In this document: positions 16,224 to 25,988 of the stretch, piece by piece
How the letters are laid out: each line of letters starts with the position of its first letter
How positions within the stretch are numbered: position 1 is the stretch's first letter
NCBI RefSeq assembly: GCF_017183135.1
Contig: NZ_JADDXW010000005.1
Location: forward strand, 124,001-188,000
Source of the DNA: Aurantimonas marina
GTDB lineage: Bacteria; Pseudomonadota; Alphaproteobacteria; Rhizobiales; Rhizobiaceae
DNA: 64,000 nucleotides
Direction: 5' to 3'
Notes under the pieces: generated by a model
The model's input: the letters and a program-made list of their open reading frames with translations, nothing else
Database searches by the model: none
What the model was told of the DNA's origin: nothing
Made by a program: the position numbers and the translations under genes

Positions 16224-17255
16224 ATGAGCAATGCCCTTCCGGCCCATGAGCCGTCGATGGACGAAATCTTGGCCTCGATCAGGCGGATTATCGAGAGTGG
16301 CGATGAGACGGTCGCCGCGACAAAAGCGCGTGACCTCGAGCCTTTGCATGGCGAGCCGGCAAACACCGCCGGCAAGGCCGCGGATCTGGCGGCCGATGCG
16401 GTGGTCTGGAGAGCCGAAACCCCATCGAAATCAGAGCGCGCCAATGCGCCCGAGCGTCCCAGACTGGGGATCGTGCCGCCCGTCGAACCGGTCGATGCCG
16501 CGTTTGCCGACCAGCCAGACGAGGCTTTCGACGATCGGTCGGGACGAGGCCTGAACGCTGAGCCTGTTGCCGAGGCGAGCCGTTTGCCGGATGGGCAAGC
16601 GGCCGGAATGGCGCAGGACGAGGTCGGATTGGGTGAATCCGGCGACGGGTCAGTGCCGTCGGCCGCGCGTCTGCGGGCGGTCTCGCCGGCGTTTGCATCC
16701 GAGAGCGACGAGGACGAAACCGCGGACTTATCGCCGGATAGCGACCAGCTGGCCGGCGGGAGCGATCCGGGCGGCGGGAGCGATGAAGCGGACGCCATCG
16801 GCGAATTCGACGAAGACGAATTTACGTGGGAGCTGAACGAGAACGCAAGCTTGATCGCGTCCGAATCGCAAATGGAAGAACGCCGAGATGCAGCGGATGC
16901 AGGTCCGGCCGAGGCGGCGTTGCCGCCGGCTGCCACCGCCACCGAGGCGGTCCAGCACGATCTACCGGCAGACCTGCAAGAGCCGGATTCAGAGGCGGCG
17001 GAGACCGTTCATGGAAACGCGACCAACGCTCCGATCCACGAATTGATTTCACAAGAGACGGGGAGCCGTGTGGCGGCATCCTTCGACAATCTCGCACGCG
17101 TCATTCGTGAGGAGCATCTGAACTCCATCGACGAGACGGTCGGCGAGATTCTGCGGCCAATGCTGCAGGAATGGCTGGACGACAATCTGCCGAGCCTGGT
17201 CGAAAAGCTCGTCCGCGAGGAAATCGAGCGGGTCGCGCGCGGCGGCCGCCGCTGA
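16224..17255 (+). CDS. popZ: Polar organising protein PopZ (DUF2497)
   Basis: The 343-residue protein starts with the conserved N-terminal helix (PSMDEILASIRRIIE), has a long acidic, Pro-rich disordered middle, and ends with the PopZ helices that drive assembly (REEHLNSIDETVGEILRPML, WLDDNLPSLVEKLVREEIER). PopZ forms a polymeric matrix at the cell pole and holds the chromosome centromere and signalling proteins. GGGAG stands before the ATG at 16224. It lies upstream of valS, as in other alphaproteobacteria. The middle is longer than in Caulobacter PopZ (177 residues), as is usual in rhizobia. Confidence 0.9.
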   Translation: MSNALPAHEPSMDEILASIRRIIESGDETVAATKARDLEPLHGEPANTAGKAADLAADAVVWRAETPSKSERANAPERPRLGIVPPVEPVDAAFADQPDEAFDDRSGRGLNAEPVAEASRLPDGQAAGMAQDEVGLGESGDGSVPSAARLRAVSPAFASESDEDETADLSPDSDQLAGGSDPGGGSDEADAIGEFDEDEFTWELNENASLIASESQMEERRDAADAGPAEAALPPAATATEAVQHDLPADLQEPDSEAAETVHGNATNAPIHELISQETGSRVAASFDNLARVIREEHLNSIDETVGEILRPMLQEWLDDNLPSLVEKLVREEIERVARGGRR

Positions 17256-17400
17256 TCGCGCCGACGAGGGTTGTTCTACGGGACTTTGGGCGCCTGTCGC
17301 GAACCGCTCTTCGTTGACAGCCGCGAAAGCGAGGCTGTAACCGGAAGGCACGCTTCAACGCCCTCGGGCAATGCCCCGTGCCGGGGCCACCGGACATGTG

Positions 17401-20241
17401 ATGATCGAAAAGACCTACGACGCCGCGGCGATCGAGCCGCGCATTGCCGAACGCTGGGAGAAGGCCGGCGCCTTTCGGGCCGGGGCGGGAGCGGCCGAGG
17501 ACGCCGAAGCTTTCTCGATCGTGATACCACCCCCCAACGTCACCGGCTCGCTCCATATGGGGCACGCCCTGAACGATACGTTGCAGGACATCCTGATCCG
17601 CTTCGAACGGATGCGGGGCAAGAACGTTCTATGGCAACCGGGCCTCGACCACGCCGGCATCGCCACGCAGATGGTCGTCGAGCGGCAGCTCATGGAGCGG
17701 CAGGAGCCGAATCGCCGCGCCATGGGGCGCGACGCGTTCGTCGACCGGGTCTGGCAGTGGAAGGGCGAATCCGGGGGCGCGATCCTCGACCAGTTGCGCC
17801 GGCTCGGCGCGTCCTGCGACTGGTCGCGCGAACGCTTCACCATGGACGAGGGCCTGTCGAAGGCGGTTCTCCATGTGTTCGTCGAGCTTTACCGCAAGGG
17901 GCTGATCTACAAGGACAAGCGGCTGGTCAACTGGGACCCGAAGCTGCTGACGGCGATCTCGGACCTCGAGGTCGAGCAGAAGGAGGTGGCGGGCCATCTC
18001 TGGCATTTCCGCTATCCGTTGGCCGACGGTGTCACCTATGAGCATCCTTACAATCTGGACGAGGAGGGCAACCGCACCGCTTGGAAACCTTCGGACGGCG
18101 AACCAGCGGGATACGAAACCCGCGACCATCTGGTGGTGGCGACGACGCGGCCCGAGACCATGCTGGGCGATACCGGCGTCGCCGTTCATCCGGATGATCC
18201 GCGTTACAAGAATCTCGTCGGCAAGCATGTCATCCTGCCGCTGGTCGGCCGCCGCATTCCTATCATCGCCGATGACTATCCGGATCCTGAGGCAGGCACC
18301 GGCGCGGTGAAGATGACGCCGGCGCATGATTTCAACGATTTCGAGGTCGGCAAGCGCCACGACCTGCCGCAGATCAACATCCTGACGGTTGGTGCGGTGA
18401 TCACGCTGGCCGAGAATCCGGATTTTCTCGACGGTGTCGAGCCGTCGGGCGACCTCGATCGCACGATCGCCGAGCTCGATGGCAAGGATCGCTTTGCCGC
18501 GCGGGATATGATCGTGACGATGATGGAGGATCGCGGCTATCTCGACCGGGTCGAAAACCACGCTCATACGGTGCCGCATGGCGACCGCGGCGGGGTTCCG
18601 ATCGAACCGTTTCTCACCGACCAGTGGTATGTCGATGCCAAGACCCTGGCCGAGCCGGCGATCGCCAGCGTGCGCGAGGGCCGGACCAAATTCGTGCCGA
18701 AGAACTGGGAAAAGACCTATTTCGACTGGATGGAAAACATCCAGCCCTGGTGCATCTCGCGCCAGCTCTGGTGGGGGCACCAGATTCCGGCGTGGTACGG
18801 GCCGGACGGCGAAATCTTCGTCGAAAAGAGCGAGGAGGAAGCGGTCGCCGCTGCGCTCGCCCATTACGTGATGAACGGCACGATCTCTGATGACGAAGCC
18901 AAGGCGATGGCGGCCGATCCGGCTCGCCGCGACGGCTTCCTGCATCGCGATAAAGACGTTCTCGACACCTGGTTCTCGTCGGCGCTGTGGCCGTTTTCGA
19001 CGCTGGGCTGGCCGGACGAGACGGCGGAGCTTGCCACCTATTATCCGACCAGCGTGCTGGTCACCGGCTTCGACATCATCTTCTTCTGGGTCGCCCGGAT
19101 GATGATGATGGGGCTGGAGTTCATGGACGAGGAGCCGTTCCATACCGTCTATGTCCATGCGCTGGTCCGCGACAAGACCGGCGCCAAGATGTCGAAGTCG
19201 AAGGGCAACGTCGTCGACCCGCTCGATCTGATCGACGAATACGGTGCCGACGCGCTGCGCTTTACGCTGGCGATCATGGCGGCCCAGGGCCGCGACGTGA
19301 AGCTCGATCCGCAGCGCATTGCCGGCTACCGCAATTTCGGCACCAAGCTCTGGAACGCCACCCGTTTCGCCGAGATGAACGGCGCGCTCCATGGCGCCGC
19401 GCTCAATCCGGCACCGTTGACGCTGCCGTTGAATCGCTGGATCGTCACCGAACTCGGCCGCACCATTGCCGACACCGAAGCGGCGATCTGCGCCTACCGC
19501 TTCAACGACGCGGCGGCAACGCTCTATCGCTTCGTGTGGAACCTGTTCTGCGACTGGTACGTGGAGCTCGCCAAGCCGACCCTTGGCGGCAGCGACGAGG
19601 CGGCGGCGAACGAAACGCGGATCGTCATGGGATCGGTGCTCGACCGCATCTATGCGCTGTTGCATCCCTTCATGCCGTTCATGACCGAGGAATTGTGGGC
19701 GACGACGACCGAGAGCCGACCCTCGCTCCTGTGTCATGCGGCGTGGCCGTCGCTCGATTTCGCCGATCCGGACGCCGCCGACGACATCAACTGGCTGATC
19801 GCGGTGGTGTCTGAGATCCGTTCGGTTCGCGCCGAGACGAACGTGCCGCCGGGGGCGCAAGCGGCGCTGCTGGCGATCGCGCCCGACGCGGCGACGGCGG
19901 CGCGACTCGAGCGACACGGCACGGCGCTGAAGCGATTGGCCCGGCTTGCCTCGATCGAGACCAGCGATGGCGCGCCCGACCAGTCGGCCCAGATCATCGC
20001 GGGGGGCGCCACCTTCGCCCTGCCGCTGGCCGGCATGATCGACATCGCGGCGGAGCGGAGCCGGTTGGAAAAGTCGCAGGCAAAGGCATTGGCCGAGATC
20101 GAGCGGATCGACCGCAAGCTGTCGAACCAGAAATTCGTAGCCAATGCGCCGGAAGAGGTCGTCGAGCAGGAGCGGGAAAAGCGCGAGGCTTATCGGCTCG
20201 AAGCCGAGAAACTTGCCGCCGGACTCGAGCGGCTGCGATAG
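17401..20241 (+). CDS. valS: Valyl-tRNA synthetase
   Basis: The 946-residue class I synthetase charges tRNA-Val. The HIGH motif appears as PPPNVTGSLHMGHALND, the KMSKS motif as GAKMSKSKGNVVDP, with a CP1 editing domain between them (TTRPETMLGDTGVAVHP) and the C-terminal coiled coil (ERSRLEKSQAKALAEIERID). Length is normal for the family. The start at 17401 (MIEKTYDAAAIEPR) matches homologues better than the upstream in-frame codon. It follows popZ by about 145 bases. Confidence 0.97.
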   Translation: MIEKTYDAAAIEPRIAERWEKAGAFRAGAGAAEDAEAFSIVIPPPNVTGSLHMGHALNDTLQDILIRFERMRGKNVLWQPGLDHAGIATQMVVERQLMERQEPNRRAMGRDAFVDRVWQWKGESGGAILDQLRRLGASCDWSRERFTMDEGLSKAVLHVFVELYRKGLIYKDKRLVNWDPKLLTAISDLEVEQKEVAGHLWHFRYPLADGVTYEHPYNLDEEGNRTAWKPSDGEPAGYETRDHLVVATTRPETMLGDTGVAVHPDDPRYKNLVGKHVILPLVGRRIPIIADDYPDPEAGTGAVKMTPAHDFNDFEVGKRHDLPQINILTVGAVITLAENPDFLDGVEPSGDLDRTIAELDGKDRFAARDMIVTMMEDRGYLDRVENHAHTVPHGDRGGVPIEPFLTDQWYVDAKTLAEPAIASVREGRTKFVPKNWEKTYFDWMENIQPWCISRQLWWGHQIPAWYGPDGEIFVEKSEEEAVAAALAHYVMNGTISDDEAKAMAADPARRDGFLHRDKDVLDTWFSSALWPFSTLGWPDETAELATYYPTSVLVTGFDIIFFWVARMMMMGLEFMDEEPFHTVYVHALVRDKTGAKMSKSKGNVVDPLDLIDEYGADALRFTLAIMAAQGRDVKLDPQRIAGYRNFGTKLWNATRFAEMNGALHGAALNPAPLTLPLNRWIVTELGRTIADTEAAICAYRFNDAAATLYRFVWNLFCDWYVELAKPTLGGSDEAAANETRIVMGSVLDRIYALLHPFMPFMTEELWATTTESRPSLLCHAAWPSLDFADPDAADDINWLIAVVSEIRSVRAETNVPPGAQAALLAIAPDAATAARLERHGTALKRLARLASIETSDGAPDQSAQIIAGGATFALPLAGMIDIAAERSRLEKSQAKALAEIERIDRKLSNQKFVANAPEEVVEQEREKREAYRLEAEKLAAGLERLR

Positions 20242-20620
20242 CGGCCACAAGGGAGTTCCATCGCCCTCTCGGCGACGGCGAATCACCTTCGCCGTCACCT
20301 GGCTCACACGGACGGCGAGCCTTGTCACATTTTTGGCACGCTAGCGGTGCGAAAGCTCGCCGCCGGCGGACCGAGGCGATGATGCGCACTATGTCAGGTC
20401 GCATCGAGACCGTCGTCGATCTGCGGATTTTGTAGGAAATACAAAATCTCCGCGACGATTTCTAAGGTTATGAATGATCTTCCTTTATCCTGTTGCGCCG
20501 CTGCCGCAAGTTGGTCCCAGTTTCAGCAGGGCCGTTCCGCCGATCGAATTTCTCGTTTACGTTTGCGTCAACTCCCTGGGCATAAGCTCTTTCGATACGG
20601 GAGCTTGAAACGGGGGGGCC
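20242..20620. other. Intergenic region between valS and the FadL-like gene
   Basis: No gene is supported in these 379 bases. A hairpin GACGGCGAA/TTCGCCGTC (20274-20296) stands 33 bases after the valS stop and may end its transcript although no T-run follows. A second perfect inverted repeat lies at 20426-20448. The stretch from about 20460 to 20600 is less GC-rich than the surroundings and should hold the promoter of the porin gene. Confidence 0.5.
20426..20448. promoter_or_regulatory. Perfect 9-bp inverted repeat upstream of FadL-like gene
   Basis: GATTTTGTA and its exact complement TACAAAATC are separated by five bases (GGAAA). No T-run follows, so it is not a standard terminator. It is AT-rich in a GC-rich genome and lies about 175 bases before the porin start, so an operator for a TetR- or GntR-type regulator or a 5'-leader stem-loop is plausible. 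The regulator is not identifiable here. Confidence 0.5.
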
Positions 20621-21895
20621 ATGACGAAATCTCGAAACCTGATTGCCTGCGCATCGATTGCGAGTATGGCGCTGACGACGACGGCGCTCGCGGGGGGCTT
20701 CCAGCGCGGTACGGCCGACACCGACATTCTGTATGAGTCGGGACCGGTCTCAATGCGGACAAGCTTGATTTATGTGAATCCGATGCGCGGCTTCGATTCG
20801 ATCAATGGCCAGAGCGGCGATTTCGGCGACTACACCCAAGCCTACAACATTCCGACCTATGCGATCGGCTTCGGCGGCGAAAATTTCGGTTGCGCCGGTA
20901 CCTACATCATCTCCTTCGCGGCGGAATCGGACTACACGGGCTCGCCCGGTGGGGCACTGCCGCCCGGACCGACTGCCAGATCGCGCACGCTCGTCAATGA
21001 GTTCGATTCCAACGAGTTCGGCATGACGTGCCGCGCCAGCTACAGCAGCGACATGGGCCGGTTCAGTCTGCTGGGCGGTGCGTTTGCCGAAGACTTCAAT
21101 TTCACGGGCACAAGCGCCTCCAATACTCCGATCGGGGTACTGGGTGGGCAACCGATCTTGCTGCCGGTCCAGACCTCCGTCGATACCCGGAGTGATTACA
21201 GTCTCGGCTATCGCATCGGTGCTGCCTATGAGAAGCCGGAGATCGCGCTGCGCGCCCAGGTGCTTTATCGTTCGGAAGTGACCCACGACACGTTTACCGG
21301 CACCGGTACAGTAGCTGCTGCGGGCGACGCCTATGTGATCGGCGGGGGCGGTCAACAGGTGGTCATCCCCAACGCCGCGCCGCCGGTCGGCACGCCGGTG
21401 GCTGTCGGAACGTCGAGCTTCAACGAGGTTACCAGCCCACAGAGCCTCTACATCAACGCGCAGACTGGCATCGCCGAGGGCACGCTGCTGCTCGCGTCCT
21501 TCCGCTGGACGGACTGGAGCACCAACAAGTCCGCGATCAGTTCGATTACAACCACGCGCGGGACCTCTTCGAGCGTCTCTCCTTACAACTGGCGCGACGG
21601 CTACACCGCCTCTATCGGCATCGGCCGCGCCTTCAACGAGGAAATCGCCGGTGCGATCTCGATCGGCTACGATCGTGGCGTGTCGACGGGGTCGGAGACG
21701 ACCTACACCGACTTGTATACAGTTGCTGGCGGACTCTCGTTCAAGGCCAACAAGTGGAGCGAAATCCGCGTCGGTGGCCTCGTCGGCTACTGGACTGATG
21801 GCGAACAGTCGATCAGCGACGGGGCCTATTTCAACGCCACCGTCGGCGACGATATCGTGCTGGCCGGAAATGCTTCGATCAAGCTGAACTTCTGA
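20621..21895 (+). CDS. FadL/OmpP1-family outer membrane transport protein
   Basis: The 424-residue protein has a signal peptide (ACASIASMALTTTALA) and then GGFQRGTADTDILYE, the start typical of rhizobial FadL-like barrels. The remainder is rich in alternating beta strands, with aromatic-rich strand ends (SFRWTDWSTNK, YNWRDGYTASIGIGR) and a C-terminal strand ending in F (NASIKLNF). FadL proteins let long-chain fatty acids and other hydrophobic compounds cross the outer membrane. GGGGGG stands near the ATG. It forms a single-gene unit with its own terminator. Confidence 0.88.
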   Translation: MTKSRNLIACASIASMALTTTALAGGFQRGTADTDILYESGPVSMRTSLIYVNPMRGFDSINGQSGDFGDYTQAYNIPTYAIGFGGENFGCAGTYIISFAAESDYTGSPGGALPPGPTARSRTLVNEFDSNEFGMTCRASYSSDMGRFSLLGGAFAEDFNFTGTSASNTPIGVLGGQPILLPVQTSVDTRSDYSLGYRIGAAYEKPEIALRAQVLYRSEVTHDTFTGTGTVAAAGDAYVIGGGGQQVVIPNAAPPVGTPVAVGTSSFNEVTSPQSLYINAQTGIAEGTLLLASFRWTDWSTNKSAISSITTTRGTSSSVSPYNWRDGYTASIGIGRAFNEEIAGAISIGYDRGVSTGSETTYTDLYTVAGGLSFKANKWSEIRVGGLVGYWTDGEQSISDGAYFNATVGDDIVLAGNASIKLNF

Positions 21896-21943
21896 TCGGC
21901 AAGTTCCCGGACTTCAAAGTCCGAGGCTTGCGAGAACGACGAT

Positions 21944-21970
21944 AAGGCGCGCCGAATGGGCGCGCCTTTT
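21944..21970 (+). terminator. Rho-independent terminator after FadL-like gene
   Basis: AAGGCGCGCC and GGCGCGCCTT pair around loop GAATG, followed directly by TTTT. It lies about 50 bases after the FadL-like stop and separates it from ilvD. Confidence 0.85.
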
Positions 21971-22155
21971 CGCGTTTGGCATTTGCCATTCGCTGCGCGA
22001 AATCGGCGCTGTGGGATCGCGGCAACACTATTGCAGGAGAGCATCGATTATAGTCGCCGGTGACACACGACGCCCCGTTGCCGCCACAAAACGCCGTCAC
22101 CTCAAGGGCGCGGCTTGGGTCCGGTCGCGCGGCGGGTAAAGAGTACGAGGGGACG

Positions 22156-23880
22156 ATGGACGCGCACGCAATCAACAAGAACAAGCTGCCCAGCCGACAT
22201 GTAACCGAAGGTCCGTCACGGGCGCCGCATCGATCCTATCTTTATGCGATGGGCCTGACCAAAGAGGAAATTCATCAGCCGCTGGTAGGCGTTGCCTCGT
22301 GCTGGAACGAAGCCGCGCCCTGTAACATCTCGCTGATGCGCCAGGCGCAAGTGGTCAAGAAGGGCGTTACGGCCGCGAAGGGCACGCCGCGCGAATTCTG
22401 CACCATCACCGTCACCGACGGCATCGCCATGGGCCATCAGGGCATGAAGGCGTCGCTGGTCTCGCGCGACCTGATCGCCGACTCAGTGGAACTGACCATG
22501 CGTGGCCACGCCTATGACGCGCTCGTCGGGCTGGCCGGTTGCGACAAGTCGCTACCGGGGATGATGATGGCGATGGTGCGTCTGAACGTGCCGTCCGTCT
22601 TCATCTATGGTGGCTCCATCCTGCCGGGCAATTTCCGTGGTCAGCAGGTGACGGTGCAGGACATGTTCGAGGCGGTTGGCAAGCATTCGGTCGGTGAAAT
22701 GTCCGATGCCGATCTCGACGAAATCGAGCAGGTTGCCTGTCCCTCGGCCGGTTCCTGCGGCGCACAGTTCACCGCCAATACAATGGCGACCGTGGCCGAG
22801 GCGATCGGCCTGGCGCTGCCCTATTCCTGCGGCGCCCCGGCGCCTTACGAAATCCGCGACAAGTTCTGCTACGCCTCCGGCGAGATCGTCATGGAACTCC
22901 TCGCTCGCAACATCCGGCCGCGCGACATCGTGACGCGGCAGTCGCTGGAGAACGCCGCGGCGGTGGTCGCTGCTTCCGGTGGTTCCACCAATGCAGCGCT
23001 GCATTTGCCGGCGATCGCCCATGAATGCGGCATCGAATTCGATCTGTTCGACGTCGCCGAGATCTTCAAGCAGACCCCCTATGTGGCCGACCTGAAGCCG
23101 GGCGGCCGCTATGTCGCCAAGGACATGTTCGAGGCCGGCGGTATTCCACTGTTGATGAAAACGCTGCTGGAGCACGGCTATCTGCACGGCGATTGCCTGA
23201 CCGTCACCGGCCGCACCATCGCCGAGAACATGGCGAAGGTCGCATGGAATTCGGATCAGGATGTCGTGCGTCCGGCTGACAAGCCGATTACGGTGACCGG
23301 CGGCGTGGTGGGTCTCAAGGGCAATCTCGCGCCCGATGGCGCAATCGTGAAGGTTGCCGGCATGAAGAACCTCAAGTTCTCGGGCCCGGCGCGCTGCTTC
23401 GATTCGGAGGAGGCCGCCTTCGAGGCCGTCTCGAAGCGACAATACAAGGAAGGCGAGGTCCTTGTCATCCGCTATGAAGGGCCAAAGGGTGGCCCGGGAA
23501 TGCGCGAGATGCTGTCGACGACGGCGGCCTTGTACGGGCAGGGGATGGGCGACAAGGTCGCGCTGATCACCGATGGGCGGTTTTCCGGGGCGACTCGCGG
23601 CTTCTGCGTCGGCCATGTCGGGCCGGAGGCGGCCGTCTGTGGTCCGATCGCGCTTCTGCGTGACGGCGACATCATCACCATCGATGCAGTCGAAGGTACG
23701 CTGGACGTCGGCCTGTCGGATGACGATATGAAACAACGGGCGGAGGGCTGGCAACCACGGGAGACCGACTTCCAGTCCGGCGCCATCTGGAAATATGCGG
23801 AGCTGGTGGGAACGGCGCGCCATGGCGCGGTGACCCATCCTGGCGGAGCCGCGGAAAAACATTGCTATGCGGACGTCTAG
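22156..23880 (+). CDS. ilvD: Dihydroxy-acid dehydratase
   Basis: The 574-residue enzyme converts 2,3-dihydroxy-isovalerate and -methylvalerate to 2-oxo acids in valine, isoleucine and leucine synthesis. Cluster cysteines are visible in [22 protein letters not shown] and [16 protein letters not shown]. Other signatures are GGSILPG and [19 protein letters not shown]. Start at 22156 has a GAGGGG ribosome site; the frame extends upstream without similarity. Its 3' end overlaps exoR by 14 bases. Confidence 0.96.
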   Translation: MDAHAINKNKLPSRHVTEGPSRAPHRSYLYAMGLTKEEIHQPLVGVASCWNEAAPCNISLMRQAQVVKKGVTAAKGTPREFCTITVTDGIAMGHQGMKASLVSRDLIADSVELTMRGHAYDALVGLAGCDKSLPGMMMAMVRLNVPSVFIYGGSILPGNFRGQQVTVQDMFEAVGKHSVGEMSDADLDEIEQVACPSAGSCGAQFTANTMATVAEAIGLALPYSCGAPAPYEIRDKFCYASGEIVMELLARNIRPRDIVTRQSLENAAAVVAASGGSTNAALHLPAIAHECGIEFDLFDVAEIFKQTPYVADLKPGGRYVAKDMFEAGGIPLLMKTLLEHGYLHGDCLTVTGRTIAENMAKVAWNSDQDVVRPADKPITVTGGVVGLKGNLAPDGAIVKVAGMKNLKFSGPARCFDSEEAAFEAVSKRQYKEGEVLVIRYEGPKGGPGMREMLSTTAALYGQGMGDKVALITDGRFSGATRGFCVGHVGPEAAVCGPIALLRDGDIITIDAVEGTLDVGLSDDDMKQRAEGWQPRETDFQSGAIWKYAELVGTARHGAVTHPGGAAEKHCYADV

Positions 23881-24700
23881 ACTGATCCTTTCGGTTGCGC
23901 TTGTCGCCATGGCTCTGGCCGGGGGCGGGGGGCGAAGCTTTGCCCTCGATCCGGAGGCGAAGGTCGATCCGGACGCGGGCTCGCTGGAGCTGTTCTCCTT
24001 TGGCTTTAAGGCCTATCAGCGCGGCGAGAAGCTGGAGGCGTTCGAGGCTCTGCGCTTCGCCGCCGACAAGGGACATCCGGGCGCGCGCTGGAAGCTCGGC
24101 AAGATGTATGCCGAGGGCGACGGCGTTCCAGAGAATGATTACGAGGCCTACAAGATTTTCGAGCAGATCGTCCGCGAACAGGACGAGGATGGCGGGGGCT
24201 TCTCCAACGCCGCATATGTCTCGAGCGCTGTCGTGGCGCTGGCCGACTACCTTCGGCGAGGGATCGCCAACAGCCCGGTCGCAGTGGATTTGCCGCGCGC
24301 CCGCCAGTTCTATTTTCACGCCGCCTCGTTCTTTGGCGACGCCCGGGCGCAGTTCGAACTCGGCCGCATGACCCTTCATGGCGAGGGCGGCAAAGCCAAT
24401 CCACGGCAGGCGGCGCGCTGGCTGAAGCTGTCGGCCGACAAAGGGCACGTCGGTGCGCAAGCCCTGCTCGGGTATTTACTCTTCGACGGCCAGAAGATAT
24501 CGCTGCCGGCCGCACCCGTCCGTGGGCTCGCCATGCTGACCATGGCGCTCAGGAAGGCATCGATGCAGGATCAGGATTGGATCCGCGGGCTTCAGGAAGA
24601 GGCGTTCTCGCTGGCTTCGGAGGCCGACAGGCGCACGGCGCTGGCCTATGCCGAGCAGCAGATGGCATCTGCCGCCGAGGTCGTCAGCACCAAGAACTGA
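23867..24700 (+). CDS. exoR: ExoR-type periplasmic regulator with Sel1-like repeats
   Basis: The 277-residue protein has a signal peptide ([15 protein letters not shown]) and Sel1-like helical repeats. It matches rhizobial ExoR in order: [106 protein letters not shown]. In Sinorhizobium and relatives ExoR binds and inhibits the sensor ExoS/ChvG and so controls exopolysaccharide, motility and acid response through ChvI. The gene starts inside the end of ilvD (14-base overlap in another frame), so it may be co-transcribed with it. ChvG/ChvI are not in the window. Confidence 0.88.
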   Translation: MRTSRLILSVALVAMALAGGGGRSFALDPEAKVDPDAGSLELFSFGFKAYQRGEKLEAFEALRFAADKGHPGARWKLGKMYAEGDGVPENDYEAYKIFEQIVREQDEDGGGFSNAAYVSSAVVALADYLRRGIANSPVAVDLPRARQFYFHAASFFGDARAQFELGRMTLHGEGGKANPRQAARWLKLSADKGHVGAQALLGYLLFDGQKISLPAAPVRGLAMLTMALRKASMQDQDWIRGLQEEAFSLASEADRRTALAYAEQQMASAAEVVSTKN

Positions 24701-24736
24701 GCGTTCCCGCGCAACCGATTGGGATCGCTGGCGCTT

Positions 24737-25531
24737 TTACGACCCAGCCTGATCGACGAGTTCAATGACGACCGGAACGTGGTCGGAAGGTTTTTCCCAA
24801 GCCCTTACATGCTTGTCGATGCCGACGGAAACGAGACGCTCCTGTGCCTCCGGCGACAGTAGCAGATGGTCAATCCGGATACCGTTGTTCTTTTGCCAGG
24901 CGCCGGCCTGATAATCCCAGAACGTGTAGGTGCCGTCCGCGTCTGTCGAGGCGCGCAGAGCATCGACCAGGCCCAGATTCATCAGGCGCCGGAAGGCGGC
25001 ACGGCTTTCCGGCTGGAACAGCGCGTCGCCGAGCCAATTGTCCGGAAACGCCGCGTCGGCTCGCTGCGGAATCACATTGTAGTCACCGGCGAGCACCAGC
25101 GGCTCCTCGCGCTCCAGCGCGGCCCGCGCTTGGACGATCAGCCGCTCCATCCAGGCGAGCTTGTAGGCGAATTTCGGCGTGTCGATCGGGTTTCCGTTCG
25201 GCAGGTAGAGTGAGGCCACACGGAGCGGGCCGCTGTCGGTTTCCCAGACGCCTTCGATGTAGCGGGCATGCTCGTCGCTATCGTCGCCCGGCAGGCCGCG
25301 ATCAACCGCGGTCGGCGCCGTCTTCGAGACCAGGGCAACACCGTTGAAACCCTTTTGGCCGTGGGTTTCGACATGGTAGCCGCGCTCCTCTATCGCCTGA
25401 CGCGGGAAATTCTCGTCGACGCTCTTGATCTCCTGCAGGCAGGCGACGTCCGGCGAACGCTCGTCGAGCCAAGCGAGGAGGGCGTCGAGGCGGGCCTTGA
25501 CGCCGTTGATGTTCCAGGTGGCGATCAGCAT
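24737..25531 (-). CDS. xthA: Exodeoxyribonuclease III
   Basis: The 264-residue protein is an AP endonuclease/3'-5' exonuclease of the ExoIII family used in base-excision repair. Catalytic motifs are ATWNINGVKARL, CLQEIKS, LAGDYNVIP, RIDHLLLSP and SDHVPVVIEL at the C-terminus, so all metal and general-base residues are in place. It is transcribed together with the downstream-oriented A-type carrier gene (9-base gap) and converges on exoR. Confidence 0.95.
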   Translation of the reverse strand: MLIATWNINGVKARLDALLAWLDERSPDVACLQEIKSVDENFPRQAIEERGYHVETHGQKGFNGVALVSKTAPTAVDRGLPGDDSDEHARYIEGVWETDSGPLRVASLYLPNGNPIDTPKFAYKLAWMERLIVQARAALEREEPLVLAGDYNVIPQRADAAFPDNWLGDALFQPESRAAFRRLMNLGLVDALRASTDADGTYTFWDYQAGAWQKNNGIRIDHLLLSPEAQERLVSVGIDKHVRAWEKPSDHVPVVIELVDQAGS

Positions 25532-25540
25532 CCCGCGACG

Positions 25541-25882
25541 TCAGACCGAGAAGCTGGTGCCGCAGCCGCAGGATGCGACGGCGTTGGGGTTGCGGATCTG
25601 GAAGGACTGGCCCATCAGATCGTCGACGAAATCGACCACCGCTCCCTCCATATAGGCGAGCGAGACCTGATCGATCAGAACGCGCGCGCCATCCCGCTCC
25701 AGAAGCAGGTCGTCGTCTTCGCGCCCGCTGGTGAGGTCGTATTTATAGGAAAAGCCCGAACAGCCGCCGCCTTCCACTGAAATACGCAACGAGTCGGCAT
25801 CGTCGGTCTTCGAGAGGATTGCCGCGATGCGCTGGGCTGCGGCTTCGGAGACGGTGACGGAATGGGTCGCTGTTTCGCTCAT
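25541..25882 (-). CDS. erpA: A-type iron-sulfur cluster carrier (ErpA/IscA family)
   Basis: The 113-residue protein has the three conserved cysteines that hold the Fe-S cluster: GGGCSGFSY and CGCG near the C-terminus. It transfers clusters to apo-enzymes. The [10 protein letters not shown] ending and the linkage to xthA with divergent dgt fit ErpA-type proteins of alphaproteobacteria. It is divergent from dgt with about 105 bases between, which must hold both promoters. Confidence 0.92.
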   Translation of the reverse strand: MSETATHSVTVSEAAAQRIAAILSKTDDADSLRISVEGGGCSGFSYKYDLTSGREDDDLLLERDGARVLIDQVSLAYMEGAVVDFVDDLMGQSFQIRNPNAVASCGCGTSFSV

Positions 25883-25988
25883 CTTGGCGTCCGGCGCGGG
25901 TCAATTGGCCACGCCGCTCCTTGTTCGAGAACTGCCACTTAAGTATGGACCGGGACGAAGCCGGTCAATCGGGACGGATCGTTTCCGC

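Noticed and set aside
17629-20328. 899-residue open frame antisense to valS
   Set aside because: Shadow of a GC-rich gene; composition is His/Arg/Asp-rich without motifs, while valS on the other strand is complete.
20325-20360. Sigma-54 promoter (TGGCACG...GC)
   Set aside because: The GG to GC spacing is two bases too long and the TTGC part is missing.
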